From positions 1 to 64,000 of IMG/VR virus record IMGVR_UViG_3300010885_091183: a stretch of DNA of 64,000 nucleotides; one strand, given 5' to 3'. Positions 23,883-34,221 of the stretch are shown piece after piece. Within the stretch, counting starts at the first letter, position 1, and the number at the start of each line of letters is the position of its first letter. The stretch is from a virus. The notes beneath the pieces are model-generated. The model did no database searches, had not been told where the DNA came from, and saw nothing but the letters and a program-made list of their open reading frames with translations. Made by a program: the position numbers and the translations under genes.

Positions 23883-26800
23883 AGTTCTCCTTTTTCTTCT
23901 GCACCATTTATGTAGTCAATTTTATATGAGATAGCTTCTTTTTGTTTTATAAAGTCTTCTGGACCGTTGTGTTCTTTTGCTGCCAAAGACTGGACAACAG
24001 AAGAAGTCAATATTGCAGAGTTATAAAACACTCTGTATTGTTGCCCTTCAGTTAAGTCATCTCCGCTGACGAAAACAACAGGAATTTCATAGTATTTTGC
24101 ATAAGGAATTTTGGAGTTGTCGATCTGCATCACACAGACCACGGTGCCAGAACTGTTAACAAAATGTAGATATCCCGATGTAGTCCAGTTGGTGAGCATT
24201 GTATATTGATTTCTGCCACCAGTTTCATAGAAACTCATAAACAATTTGGTGGCATTTGGCATGTCTGGTCGAGAGAATGCTCCCCCATTTTTTGGAACCA
24301 AGTGCCAAAACCCTGTCTCTACGGTGGTCAGGGCTGTCATATCAAAATTAATCAGAAACTTTTTTTCATCAACAACCGTAACAATGAATTCTCCATCAAT
24401 TGATGGATTGGAATCATAAATTACGATTTTGTTATTGTTTGACAAACTATGAAGGCTCTTGGTTGTCACCAAGGTTTTTGCAGTATTTAGAGAATAAGGA
24501 ACAGCAGTTTCTATTTGATCTCTATTGGAAGCATTCCATGTGTAGTAAGCGCCTTCATAGGCAGTCACATTAGGACTCCCAGATCGAGTGATGTAGTTGA
24601 AGCTGTGATTTGGCTGGTCAAATACTTGACCCATGATATCCGCACCTTTTGGCACATATCTGTAAATATTGACAGTTGCTGCTGTGCCTCCCGCTGTCAA
24701 TGCTTGCCAGTAATGGTCATTGCCGGAAAGCGTGATTAGCGTGTCACCTCCATCATCGCCGTTAATTGATTCCATCCAGTAAGAATCTTGGTTCGTGCCA
24801 TCATTTACAACCACAATGAAATTTTCTTTCAAAGAAAATGGCTCAGTTGTACTAGCAGTTGGCCTAATTGGATCGGCACTCATGTTTGGAGTACCATCAC
24901 CATCCCATCGATATTGATTAAATCCATTTTGGATGTATTTATCATATTCAACATTAGTTGATGGTAACACAAGATTTAGACCACGATGACTCATGTAGCC
25001 GATTTGATTGTCAAGAATTCTCTCATATACAACTAAATTGGCACCAGCAACATCACCACCGTTGTATCCTTCGATCCAGAAGTAATCATATGTGCCATCG
25101 GTGTCTAAAACTTCAATGATTTTATATTCAACACCAGATATTTTTTGATAGAAATTATCATTTCTGATGTTATTGCTGATGGGTTTCAAGGATGTGTTTA
25201 GAACTTCCACCTTTGCTCTGAGAACTACAGTTAAATTTCCACTTATGGTGCCTGTTTGTGGGATCACCAAAGTGGAGTTTTCGTCGTATAGTTCGTAATT
25301 GTAATTGCCAGATGCTAAAGATGATAGACTTCCACCATATTCAATTAACAATTCACCTTGTGGTGTAATATCAAGAATATCATGATTGCCGTAGCCTGTA
25401 ATCTCAATCGTCCAAGTTCCTGTGGCTGTTCCCCTAGCGACATCAGCCACGGTTTGTACGCCCAGAACACCCCAATCTTGAGTTGCATCTGCCAAAGACA
25501 AATAATTATCTTGAAAAATGTTACACAATGAACTGTAAGGACTTATATCGATAACAATGTTGAAAACTCTGAACGGAAAAGTACATGTATTCAATTCTCC
25601 GCTCATTTGGAAAATGTCATTGCAGTCTTCAATTGGTTCTGTTGGAACAGGATCGATCTTTAAAACATGTTTATCTATTAAAATAATCTGATATGTTCCG
25701 TAATAAGTTCCATCCAAAACCTTGATGAATCCGTTTCCGTTAGGCGATATTCTAATTCTTTCCATTGATTTGTTGTTGTACAAAACTATATCATCGTTGT
25801 AGACTGTACCGCTGGCTCCAGAAAGCACCAAATTTGCTTCAATATCTACAAGATATTGCTTCCCATAAGGATTTGCCGAGCCTCTGAAAATGCATTCTGT
25901 GTTATTTAAATCATTTAAATTGCTAAGGCTCATGTTCCTGTTGAAATACATCTGACCTTCACCTGCCAATGCGAATTCAGAGCCTTTAATTTTCACATAA
26001 CACTCGATGGTTTCAGCAGGAGGCATGATAAAATCATTGAATGTACCGTAAAAATTCACGGTGTGAAGTACGGCATGAAACGGAGTGTTTTCTTTTATGA
26101 CTTCAAAAAATTCATTGATTCTATCGTCGCAAATGTTGTCTACTTCAACATCAATATTGTAGCTGCTGCTGATGCAGTATTGGCATGGATCAATGAATTG
26201 TCGGTCAATATCACAAGGGCTTTTAGAGTTGCGAATACTGCCGTTGTATTCTTCCATGTTGTAGATGTTTTCGCTGTAAGGAAATTCAGTTCTGATCTTT
26301 CCGTATACAAGAAATTCATGAAATGGATGTCGTACTGAAATCAAAGTGTCAAAAAAAGGATCATCTTCGGACAAGCCTCGCACATTCCAGTTTTTGAGCG
26401 GATAAATTTGTTGAGATTCGTCTCTTTGATCAATCATAGGCAAGCTTCTTAAATACATCTCATAAAGTTGTTCCGTAGGAGATGGAACAGCATCGGTCTG
26501 ATACAATATCCTTACTATATCACCGTTTCTGAGAGGCGTACTAGTTGAAGTCCATGTCATCGTGGTGACACCGTCTACGGTGCTGAAACTTACATAGCTG
26601 CTGTATGGTGTCAAAACTTGATAAGCTTGATCAAGAACCGTTTGATGCCATAAAGCATATGTTCCTTCTGTGCCTGTGCTTAAATCAAAATCGATTATGA
26701 AAGTGCTATTAGAATCAACATTTACCTTGTAAACTCCATCAATTTTTGGGACGCTGTTTGATTTATAGATGTATATTTCATCATCAGTATTCAAACCGTG

Positions 26801-28180
26801 ATTACTGAAACAAAAAATCTTGGTTTTTGTGGTGTCTGGAATATAAACTTCGATTGATGTAACTAAATGCTCAGTATTAATATACAACTCTATATTGTCT
26901 GGATCTGGAGACACATACAGTTGTTTTTCAAGAATAAATTCTTTGCTTCCGGTGCATAAAAAGGATTCTTGCCAAGTATACTTTGATTTAATTTGCCAAA
27001 GTCTTCTTATATTTACAAGCTTCATGCTCGCATGTTCTAAGCCTTCCTCAAGACCACCTTTGGTGCCTTTTCTTTTGAATTGAGGGATTGCTCTTTTGAT
27101 TTGCCCTCTCCATCTCGTTGGATCGGCAGTCTTCAACTTTAAGTTAAAAATATTAGACAGGTAGGGCAACAGAGATTCGTGAATGCTATTTGCGTCTTGC
27201 AAGTCAACAATTTGATTTGCCAAATTTTCAAGAGTTGTGAATCCCAAGGCTATCGATTGATTAAATCTATCGATTACAGATGGCGTGACATCATCCGAAG
27301 TCATGTACATCTTGAACATTTCTGGAGTGTATCTTTCCAGAAGCGTGTCGTATTTCTTTGGGTCTGTAAAGTGAGTGGGGATGCTGGTTGTTACCTGAGT
27401 GTTGCCACCCAAGCTGAATTTCAAATGCGATGAAAGCGATGTGCCAGCTACTAAGGAAGTCCATGTCCAGCATACAAAGTAATCGCCTTCACGAGCTCCA
27501 AGTGGTTCCCAAACATATTCAAATAGTCCTATTGTCGTTTGATTATCCGTGACCACAGGCTTTAAGGCATTGTCGCTATTGATTTGAGCAGAAATCCAAA
27601 CTCCATTAGAACCTGCTGTTCCACCACTAAGGTCGTAATCAATAGCAAATGTATTAGCTCCTGTCACGGTAACTTTATAAGCATCATCAATCGGCGGGAT
27701 GCAATCGGTGGCATACAAGTAAACTGTATCGCCGGTTGTAAGATTATGAGGATCGTCTGTGGTTATTTCGACAGGATTTGCTGCTGTGATACCGGTAATC
27801 TTGTATCCAAGCCATGCAGGGAAGTTCGAGTTGCCAACAATTTTGATTGGAACAGCATCGTTGAAATAAAAGTTGTTTGATGTGACGCTTGCTTCAGCCG
27901 TAGCTCTGGCTAATTTGGCATTAGTAATATTTTCCGATGTAGGACTATTGCACGCAACAACTTCTGCTGCTTCAGCCAATACCAATTTTGCAGGATTGTA
28001 TTTTTTTTCATCGTATGTGCTGGTTTTGCCTGAACTAAAATCCCTTTCAACAAAGTAAATTGTTAAATTATCAACTTTGTAAGGCATTTGCAGCAAGCAA
28101 CCGCTGCTGTCCGGTGTTAAGAACCTTAGAACAACAGAATCAGTAATAGTTGGATTTTCGTTGTAAAAAACCTGTGTCAC
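23879..28180 (-). CDS. Large baseplate/tail protein with tail protein I (P2 gpI-like) domain
   Basis: 1,433 residues from a GTG start (SD GGAG). Residues about 275-420 carry the tail protein I region: LLERYTPEMFKMYM, IDRFNQSIALGFTTLENLANQIVDLQDA, LPYLSNIFNL, then FKRKGTKGGLEEGL. Around it are three copies of an FCCH-like beta-barrel insert, at about 125-200, 440-510 and 1270-1345, each with '(G/N)LxTxDxxYxY', 'P-x-I-D-x-x-YKV', and 'TFxIxxDLS'. The remainder is beta-rich adhesin-like sequence. GpI-type proteins close the baseplate wedge and carry fibres; here it appears fused to fibre-like domains. It starts 10 bases after the gp6/J gene. Confidence 0.85.
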   Translation of the reverse strand: MTQVFYNENPTITDSVVLRFLTPDSSGCLLQMPYKVDNLTIYFVERDFSSGKTSTYDEKKYNPAKLVLAEAAEVVACNSPTSENITNAKLARATAEASVTSNNFYFNDAVPIKIVGNSNFPAWLGYKITGITAANPVEITTDDPHNLTTGDTVYLYATDCIPPIDDAYKVTVTGANTFAIDYDLSGGTAGSNGVWISAQINSDNALKPVVTDNQTTIGLFEYVWEPLGAREGDYFVCWTWTSLVAGTSLSSHLKFSLGGNTQVTTSIPTHFTDPKKYDTLLERYTPEMFKMYMTSDDVTPSVIDRFNQSIALGFTTLENLANQIVDLQDANSIHESLLPYLSNIFNLKLKTADPTRWRGQIKRAIPQFKRKGTKGGLEEGLEHASMKLVNIRRLWQIKSKYTWQESFLCTGSKEFILEKQLYVSPDPDNIELYINTEHLVTSIEVYIPDTTKTKIFCFSNHGLNTDDEIYIYKSNSVPKIDGVYKVNVDSNSTFIIDFDLSTGTEGTYALWHQTVLDQAYQVLTPYSSYVSFSTVDGVTTMTWTSTSTPLRNGDIVRILYQTDAVPSPTEQLYEMYLRSLPMIDQRDESQQIYPLKNWNVRGLSEDDPFFDTLISVRHPFHEFLVYGKIRTEFPYSENIYNMEEYNGSIRNSKSPCDIDRQFIDPCQYCISSSYNIDVEVDNICDDRINEFFEVIKENTPFHAVLHTVNFYGTFNDFIMPPAETIECYVKIKGSEFALAGEGQMYFNRNMSLSNLNDLNNTECIFRGSANPYGKQYLVDIEANLVLSGASGTVYNDDIVLYNNKSMERIRISPNGNGFIKVLDGTYYGTYQIILIDKHVLKIDPVPTEPIEDCNDIFQMSGELNTCTFPFRVFNIVIDISPYSSLCNIFQDNYLSLADATQDWGVLGVQTVADVARGTATGTWTIEITGYGNHDILDITPQGELLIEYGGSLSSLASGNYNYELYDENSTLVIPQTGTISGNLTVVLRAKVEVLNTSLKPISNNIRNDNFYQKISGVEYKIIEVLDTDGTYDYFWIEGYNGGDVAGANLVVYERILDNQIGYMSHRGLNLVLPSTNVEYDKYIQNGFNQYRWDGDGTPNMSADPIRPTASTTEPFSLKENFIVVVNDGTNQDSYWMESINGDDGGDTLITLSGNDHYWQALTAGGTAATVNIYRYVPKGADIMGQVFDQPNHSFNYITRSGSPNVTAYEGAYYTWNASNRDQIETAVPYSLNTAKTLVTTKSLHSLSNNNKIVIYDSNPSIDGEFIVTVVDEKKFLINFDMTALTTVETGFWHLVPKNGGAFSRPDMPNATKLFMSFYETGGRNQYTMLTNWTTSGYLHFVNSSGTVVCVMQIDNSKIPYAKYYEIPVVFVSGDDLTEGQQYRVFYNSAILTSSVVQSLAAKEHNGPEDFIKQKEAISYKIDYINGAEEKGEL

Positions 28181-28189
28181 AAATGCTCC

Positions 28190-29749
28190 TTATTCGTATG
28201 TGAATCCAATAGTAGTGACATCTGGTCTTATGATCTCGAAAAATTGCGTCGTAACCAAATTACCGCCGTTGTTTGGATCGTTTGTAGTGAAAGTAATATC
28301 AAGTCTGCTTATTTCTTTGATGTCTGAAATCACCTTGGCAATTTCGGTATCTTTAAGATTTTCATTAAATTCCCAATTTTGGATAGTAAAATAAGTATCC
28401 AGTCTTCTTTGTATCTTTGTTCTAATTTCATCTTCAAATTTTCTGTATAATCGATCAAGTACAACATCAAGCGCCATGTCAACCGAAAGCACATGACCAT
28501 CACGAATACAAACGAAATCTGTCAGCATTTTTTTATCGTTGATGTAAACCTGCAAGCTATTCTTAAGGTCGTCTGAAGCAAGTTGAAGATTGCTTTGCCC
28601 ATCTAAAGCCAAAATATATAAATCGACAATATTGCCAGCACAACCATAATTCCTAAGAACAGCCGTAGATTTGCCAATTTGTCCTTGGTATGGCGTTGCA
28701 AATTGATCTGTTAGTGTTTTGTAATCCAATCCTGTTACAGCACGATTCTGAGCTCTTTGCCAAGCAGGTAATTTTAAACGAATATCATCAATCGTATCTC
28801 CAGAAAATCCAAACTCACCTTTTGTGTAATTTCTAAATGAGACTGGAACAGGATATTGCAATCCGGGTACGGTTATCACGGTCTGAGAATTGACTGAACC
28901 GCTGACTATATTGCCGATAGGACCACCACCCGTGCGGTAAACCGCTTCTATTGAACTTCCAATACTTGGAATTAGACCAGTTCTATTATTTCCAAATATT
29001 ATATAAGCGACATAATTGCTATCATATTCGATTCTATATTCACGCCTTGGTTGTGAGTCTGTGAAGTATTCAACTTGGTCCCACAGAACGCCATCAACAT
29101 AAACTCTGATTGAATCGAAGATTACTGGTGAAGTACCAAGTTGCAAAGTTTGTCCAACTGCTCCTGTTCCACCAGCAGATAAAGTTCTTGTTCTGCCTTC
29201 TATTCCGATGACGCTGGCGTTAACAATATTTCCAGATGGAATTATGATATCTTCATCGAATAGGGGATTATTCTCTGAATCTGCTTGATATAATTCAATA
29301 TATGCTACTGCCCCAGCAGCAGGTAATTTAATTTGAAATGGGCTTGGGACAACCACATCGTAGCTAAGAGGATTGTTAAGAGTTGCCGTGAACATAGCAC
29401 GGGCTCCAATTGGCGGTTGCGGATTGAAACCCACCAACTTGGCCAATCTAAATGCATTCTCTGTTTCAGTAACTGTGTCTATAAAAATTTCATTGGCTAT
29501 CTGATCCATTTTGAAGCTTAAAGTATCAGCCAAAAACGACCAGTTTTCAATCAGCATCATGGCAAGAGAGGATTCGACAAAATCAGAAAAATCTGTGCTG
29601 AATTTTTGTTGAATAAATTCAATTAACCTCGTCTTCATACTCCAGAAGTCTTGGTTTGTATAATTTAAATTAAAAATATTAGGAGTAGTGATCACCTGCG
29701 ACTGAGTATAAGGCGCTAAGTCGAAGGGACAGTTGTTGTTTATTGCCAT
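28190..29749 (-). CDS. Baseplate wedge protein (Baseplate_J / T4 gp6-like)
   Basis: 519 residues. The family layout is clear: an N-terminal helical part (FWSMKTRLIEFIQQKF, SSLAMMLIENWSFLADTLSFKMDQIANEIFI, RLAKLVGFNPQPPIGARA), a central beta part with YIIFGNNRTGLIPSIGSSIEAVYRTGGG, and a C-terminal part (TKGEFGFSGDTIDDIRLKLP, RAVTGLDYKTLTDQF). It dimerises to build the baseplate wedge of contractile tails. The SD (GGAGAAAA) is strong. It sits between the gp25/W gene and tail protein I as in P2 (V-W-J-I). Confidence 0.93.
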   Translation of the reverse strand: MAINNNCPFDLAPYTQSQVITTPNIFNLNYTNQDFWSMKTRLIEFIQQKFSTDFSDFVESSLAMMLIENWSFLADTLSFKMDQIANEIFIDTVTETENAFRLAKLVGFNPQPPIGARAMFTATLNNPLSYDVVVPSPFQIKLPAAGAVAYIELYQADSENNPLFDEDIIIPSGNIVNASVIGIEGRTRTLSAGGTGAVGQTLQLGTSPVIFDSIRVYVDGVLWDQVEYFTDSQPRREYRIEYDSNYVAYIIFGNNRTGLIPSIGSSIEAVYRTGGGPIGNIVSGSVNSQTVITVPGLQYPVPVSFRNYTKGEFGFSGDTIDDIRLKLPAWQRAQNRAVTGLDYKTLTDQFATPYQGQIGKSTAVLRNYGCAGNIVDLYILALDGQSNLQLASDDLKNSLQVYINDKKMLTDFVCIRDGHVLSVDMALDVVLDRLYRKFEDEIRTKIQRRLDTYFTIQNWEFNENLKDTEIAKVISDIKEISRLDITFTTNDPNNGGNLVTTQFFEIIRPDVTTIGFTYE

Positions 29750-29761
29750 TTTTTCTCCTTT

Positions 29762-30181
29762 TTACGCCGACAATGGCACCTGTAGCGTTAACTCCTGAAC
29801 ATCTTTGATCTTTTGGGGATCAACGAATATGATTCGTATAAACAGGATTTGATCTAGTTCGCTTTTGTCGTCTAGTTTATTTAATGATGTCTTGTCAACA
29901 TTTGCAGAGGCCTCAATTTTTTGTACGACAAGTCTGGGCTCCCATCTTTTAATCGAAGAGGCAATCATATTGATTGCCTGCGTACTTAAAGTAGTGTCAT
30001 TGGGCTCAAAAACCAACTTTTTCAGCGGTGTTCCAAACTCTGGCAACATGACTCTTTCGCCGGGATTTGTAAGTAAAAGACTGAGCAAATCAGATTTGAT
30101 CTGATTGGTTCCGTCTTGCGAATACCAATAACCTCTAGGATTGGGTCTGGTTGGATACGGAACACCGAGAAAAGTTTTCAT
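29762..30181 (-). CDS. Baseplate protein gp25/W-like
   Basis: 139 residues. The GPW/gp25 family pattern is visible: DLLSLLLTNPGERVMLPEFGTPLKKLVFEPND, followed by WEPRLVVQKIEA and the final strand ILFIRIIFVD. The protein belongs to the inner baseplate ring that nucleates sheath assembly. Its ATG overlaps the TAA of the spike gene, so the two are translationally coupled. Confidence 0.95.
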   Translation of the reverse strand: MKTFLGVPYPTRPNPRGYWYSQDGTNQIKSDLLSLLLTNPGERVMLPEFGTPLKKLVFEPNDTTLSTQAINMIASSIKRWEPRLVVQKIEASANVDKTSLNKLDDKSELDQILFIRIIFVDPQKIKDVQELTLQVPLSA

Positions 30182-32406
30182 TAGTTACATCCCACACATT
30201 GTTTTGCAAAAGGTTTAAGCTGGAATATTGAAAGTGGTTGAGCATCACCCGAGGAGCTTGCAAATACACGATCACTAATTCTTACGCAGCCAGTACAAAA
30301 GTCATAGACAAGTACAGCACCAATATTTGGAGCTTCACCACCGCAACCACAGGCAGTAGTCGAATCTGGATCAGTAGGATTATCTTGACCCGCAAGCAAC
30401 AAAATCATGTCTTTTGCGTAAAAAAGATGCAATTTATCCGATATGTTTATGTATTCCTTTTTGGTGTATACTAAGTTCATTTTTGTTACATAGTCGATTT
30501 TATTGGAAGGATTCTGCTCTTCGTCGCCAACTACCGTGTAATGGTTGTCATAAGTGTAAGTCACATAGTTGCCTCCAGCCCTCAAAAATACCAATCCCGG
30601 TCCTGTAGGAGCTTCTTGCCAACGGGTGATATGTGGACCTCTTTCTGTGTTGTCTTTTTGAGGGCAGAATAGTTGAATATTTTGTTGCTGCGTGTCTTCT
30701 TGACTTGCATCGTCGTTCATGGATATTTCTAGTCCGTAACCGGTTCTAATTCTTACAAAGGCCTTTTTGGCCTTGGGTACAGGAACACCACCTTCCATAC
30801 GGCAATTTCCGCATTGTTCATTGCCTTCATCGACCATATCAATCGTGTGATTACTGGTGCTTTGGAGATGAATGCCACGCTCTGATCCTGCAATATTTGG
30901 AGGGCATCCAACGCAATCTGGTTGAGATTCTGTATGATCGTTAAGTTCAATTTTGTTGCCAGTAGCAGTAAGCAATTTGATATAGTTACTACTGCCCCTG
31001 AGATTGGCACCATCTTCACCCTGAGGACTTTCAACATCGCTCAATTCAATAGTGTGGCCTGTTGCTGATTTCCAGTAGCTTCTACCGACATAGTGGTTGT
31101 TGCAACCAAAATCAAATTCTCTATCCCATCGTGGAGCTCCCGAAGGTTCCTCAACGCTGTCGTCCATCACAAAACAATGGCCAGAAATGCTCTGTATTTG
31201 AATGCCGGATTGAGGCAAGTCAACTTGATTGTTCTGAGGAGTAGCAGCACCCCTGTATGGCCTACATTCTTGTTTGTGCTTGAAGAAAGGATTGTCGCCC
31301 TTTTGTATATCGCCACTTCCCTTTGAATAATATTTTGTTCCCGGAGCTCCAGTCCAAGGGTGTCCAATAACAATTTTCTTGTTGCTCTTTTTGCCTTCGC
31401 ATTCTAATTTTTCGTATTTTTTGCCTTTTTTCGGAGTTTGATCCAAAACATTCTTTAGTTGAAATTCATCACCATATGCTGCGTCTATCTGGTCTTCAAC
31501 ATTAATGTCTGGATCAATTGGATTATTTAGAAAACCACCCAAGAGTTTGTCGATTTGACTCTGAGTGTATGCGTCTTCAAAGCAAGACACTTCACCTTCT
31601 TTTACCACTCCACCACAGTCCTTGTGAGCCCATTGGCCAGCATAGTGAATATGGTCATCTTTCATCATGATCCAGTTTCCACAACTGGACATGATCTCAA
31701 GACGCTTCCATTTTCGATCACAATGGGGATCGCCATCGACCATTTTGATCATATGTTTTTCAGGTGTTTTAAAACCGTAAATATTAGGCACAGTTATGAG
31801 TTTTTGTGCATCTGTATTGAATGCAAAATCCACAAGAGAACTAAGATCAAAGCCATTGTAGTTTTCAGTATTCCACGGTGGAAAATTCTGAGAACCATCA
31901 TCTGGTCCTACTAAGTAACCACCTCTTTTGCCATCCCAAACTTCAGAATATTCTGGAATATCAATTCGCCAATTGTGCTGTCCATCTTTTCCACGGTTTC
32001 TGTGCCATGAAGTGCCGATGTAATATGGAGAACCTCTATTTCCATTCTCGAAAAGAATACAAACCGTCGAACCTGCTGGTGGCACCCATGTTGCCCCGCA
32101 GTCATCGAATCCCCCCAATGCACTTACTGCATTAGCCCAAGGAAGTTCTTTCAGAGGTGTATTCTTTTTGTGAAAAATTGGCGAGTACCAGCGAATCCTA
32201 TTTTGTTTCCATACATCCACCGTTTCCATACAGAGTGCAGTATAAAGACCATACTGCATTTGCGACTGCTCTACTACTCGTGAGCGATCTGAGATTTCGC
32301 TGGTCACCACAGATTTCATTTCGTAATTGATGCCACCAAATCTGTTCTCAATGGCTGAAAGCCTGCCTTCGAGATTTTTGATGTCTTTTTCAAATGCTAC
32401 TGCCAT
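30181..32406 (-). CDS. Baseplate spike protein (gp5/gpV/VgrG OB-fold), Cys-rich
   Basis: 741 residues. After an N-terminal coiled segment comes an OB-fold-like part (YGLYTALCMETVDVW...RIRWYSPIFHKKNTPLKELPWANAV, then WVPPAGSTVCILFENGNRGSPYYIGTSW), as in gp5 and gpV spikes. The rest is a long beta-rich shaft with repeated 'GHCFVMDD', 'GHTIELSD', 'GNKIELND', 'NHTIDMVD' units (one strand turn each), the hallmark of the gp5 C-terminal prism. It is unusually rich in Cys (CVGCPP, CGNCRM, CGCGG, CTGC, CVGC), possibly disulphides or metal sites. The SD is AAGGAAAAA. No lysozyme domain is evident. Confidence 0.88.
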   Translation of the reverse strand: MAVAFEKDIKNLEGRLSAIENRFGGINYEMKSVVTSEISDRSRVVEQSQMQYGLYTALCMETVDVWKQNRIRWYSPIFHKKNTPLKELPWANAVSALGGFDDCGATWVPPAGSTVCILFENGNRGSPYYIGTSWHRNRGKDGQHNWRIDIPEYSEVWDGKRGGYLVGPDDGSQNFPPWNTENYNGFDLSSLVDFAFNTDAQKLITVPNIYGFKTPEKHMIKMVDGDPHCDRKWKRLEIMSSCGNWIMMKDDHIHYAGQWAHKDCGGVVKEGEVSCFEDAYTQSQIDKLLGGFLNNPIDPDINVEDQIDAAYGDEFQLKNVLDQTPKKGKKYEKLECEGKKSNKKIVIGHPWTGAPGTKYYSKGSGDIQKGDNPFFKHKQECRPYRGAATPQNNQVDLPQSGIQIQSISGHCFVMDDSVEEPSGAPRWDREFDFGCNNHYVGRSYWKSATGHTIELSDVESPQGEDGANLRGSSNYIKLLTATGNKIELNDHTESQPDCVGCPPNIAGSERGIHLQSTSNHTIDMVDEGNEQCGNCRMEGGVPVPKAKKAFVRIRTGYGLEISMNDDASQEDTQQQNIQLFCPQKDNTERGPHITRWQEAPTGPGLVFLRAGGNYVTYTYDNHYTVVGDEEQNPSNKIDYVTKMNLVYTKKEYINISDKLHLFYAKDMILLLAGQDNPTDPDSTTACGCGGEAPNIGAVLVYDFCTGCVRISDRVFASSSGDAQPLSIFQLKPFAKQCVGCN

Positions 32407-32414
32407 ATTTTTCC

Positions 32415-33890
32415 TTATTCATTACCGTTAGCGTCGCCAGTTGTAGATTCGCCCAAGCCACCTTCACCGTCCATCGTCTCCGTACCACACTCGCCCAAAG
32501 GTGCGTCGAAGTCGAGATCGACATTGGGGATTGTAAGTCTGAGTTTTAAATTGGTTGTGAAAGAACCTGCGCTGATCTGATGTGTGACTCCTACAACCAT
32601 ATAGTTTTTGTTGCTCAACATCGAGTTGACCACAGGTCTCTGAATCCAAACACACTCATCAATATAGAAAGGATTGATGAAAACAATTCCCAGAGTAGCT
32701 CCCATCATTTCCGGCAGGTCAATAAATGTAGGATCGCCAATTATTTTCAAATCAGCTTCCCAACCTTTTACTGGTCCATTAATTGTTTTAGCCTCTGCAT
32801 GTTCGTGTGCAGAAAGTGCATTGTTTGCTTCATCGGGTTGATCTTCTGGATTTCTGAAATTCCATTGATTTTGCTCGGTTGCAATTGAAGTTTGTGTGCC
32901 TGCTTTTTCGATATTAACTTCTGGTTCTGCAAACTCGCCAAAATCACCCGTTGAGGCTCCACCTGTAGCGCCACCACCACCCGGAATATAGCCTTTGTCC
33001 CAAGCAATTGTGGGATTAAAACTAATTACCGGACTGCAATTGCCACCGTTTACTACATAAGTTCCTAGATATCTGGACTTTGGACAACATCCATCTTCAG
33101 GGTCTTCTTGAATAATTACAGAGACAGAATCCGACTCATAGCCTATGACGATGCCTCTATTGTCTTGAGTAACAATTCCATTTAACCACTTTCTCGCAAT
33201 TGCAAATGAATCCTCTTGATCACATGGCCAAACATTTGGAGGACCGTCCACGCCAAAATTTAAAAATTCAAAATCTCGAAAACCATATTGGTCTATAAAT
33301 TTCACTTCTTGAAATCTAGGATGTCTTTCTGTAAAAAGTTCAATGAGAGCGTCTCTCAAGTAAACTTTTCCATCTTCTGTACCAAAAGCCTCTGCATGTC
33401 TTGTATCAGCGCTTTTTACGCTTGGAGCCCTAATTTCAATTTTCATTTTGACATTTCCACTTTCAAATGTCATATCGCATTTAAAGAAAATGCCGTAAAG
33501 ACTATGAATTCTGCTTGCAAAATCCGTGGTAACAGAACCATCACAATTTTTTATGATCCAACCAAAATCAATTTCAACATTTGCAACTTCATCTGGAATT
33601 TTAACAATGGTTTTGTTGATAGAACGAAGAATTTTACGATACATGGCACCGCCATTGTCGATGGCTTCAATGTTTACTCCCCACCCTTGAGTACCAGAGC
33701 CAAATCCATATTCAAAACTTGTAATAGCTGCTAAATTTGTAGCTGGAGATGAATTGTTACCACCAGTAAGCACATTGCCATCGCCAAACTCCAATCTAAC
33801 ATAAGGAGTATAAACAGCCCCTTCAGGAGGAGTTTTGGGCTTGCCATCGCAACTATAGTTCGATGCTTCTATTGGTAATGTACACGCCAT
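32415..33890 (-). CDS. Baseplate hub protein (gp27/gpD-like)
   Basis: 491 residues. The N-terminal half has tube-like beta sheets (PYVRLEFGDGNVLTGG, SFEYGFGSGTQGWGVNIEAID) and IEIRAPSVK; the C-terminal half has KIIGDPTFIDLPEMMGATLGIVFINPF, typical of hub proteins that end with a 'pole-distance' beta domain, then YMVVGVTHQISAGSFTTNLKLRL. The last 30 residues are acidic and Gly-rich. It lies between the LysM-like protein and the spike as expected for gpD. It forms the trimeric hub joining tube and spike. Confidence 0.85.
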   Translation of the reverse strand: MACTLPIEASNYSCDGKPKTPPEGAVYTPYVRLEFGDGNVLTGGNNSSPATNLAAITSFEYGFGSGTQGWGVNIEAIDNGGAMYRKILRSINKTIVKIPDEVANVEIDFGWIIKNCDGSVTTDFASRIHSLYGIFFKCDMTFESGNVKMKIEIRAPSVKSADTRHAEAFGTEDGKVYLRDALIELFTERHPRFQEVKFIDQYGFRDFEFLNFGVDGPPNVWPCDQEDSFAIARKWLNGIVTQDNRGIVIGYESDSVSVIIQEDPEDGCCPKSRYLGTYVVNGGNCSPVISFNPTIAWDKGYIPGGGGATGGASTGDFGEFAEPEVNIEKAGTQTSIATEQNQWNFRNPEDQPDEANNALSAHEHAEAKTINGPVKGWEADLKIIGDPTFIDLPEMMGATLGIVFINPFYIDECVWIQRPVVNSMLSNKNYMVVGVTHQISAGSFTTNLKLRLTIPNVDLDFDAPLGECGTETMDGEGGLGESTTGDANGNE

Positions 33891-33891
33891 T

Positions 33892-34218
33892 TTATCCTAA
33901 AACCTTGTCCGGTAATCGTATGTTTAATCCAGCCCTAAAATCGTAAATGTCCTTGATGTTGTTTGCCTCCATAATTTTCCACCAGAAATCTACAGAGCCA
34001 TATGCTGATTTTGAAACCAAATCCGGCCTGAATTCAGTACCCGGAGTAACAACAAAGTATTTATCATTTTGTGTGAGTGCAATTTCCTTTTTTTTATATG
34101 TTTTAAAGGTAAGTAATTTGTTTTCGGTGTAATAAATGACTTCAGACTCAGCATATCGACTACTGACTGGAACAAATTTTTTAGCGGTGATCTTGGTTTT
34201 TTCTACATAATTGGCCAT
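33892..34218 (-). CDS. LysM/gpX-like or gp53-like tail protein
   Basis: 108 residues. The C-terminal 60 residues read DKYFVVTPGTEFRPDLVSKSAYGSVDFWWKIMEANNIKDIYDFRAGLNIRLP, the LysM-type 'tail protein X' pattern (also found in gp53-like wedge proteins): a beta strand, two helices around 'DFWW-x-I-x-x-x-N', then a 'L-x-I-P' strand. It connects tube, hub and wedge. Located between the hub gene and the U-position protein. Confidence 0.85.
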   Translation of the reverse strand: MANYVEKTKITAKKFVPVSSRYAESEVIYYTENKLLTFKTYKKKEIALTQNDKYFVVTPGTEFRPDLVSKSAYGSVDFWWKIMEANNIKDIYDFRAGLNIRLPDKVLG

Positions 34219-34221
34219 ATT

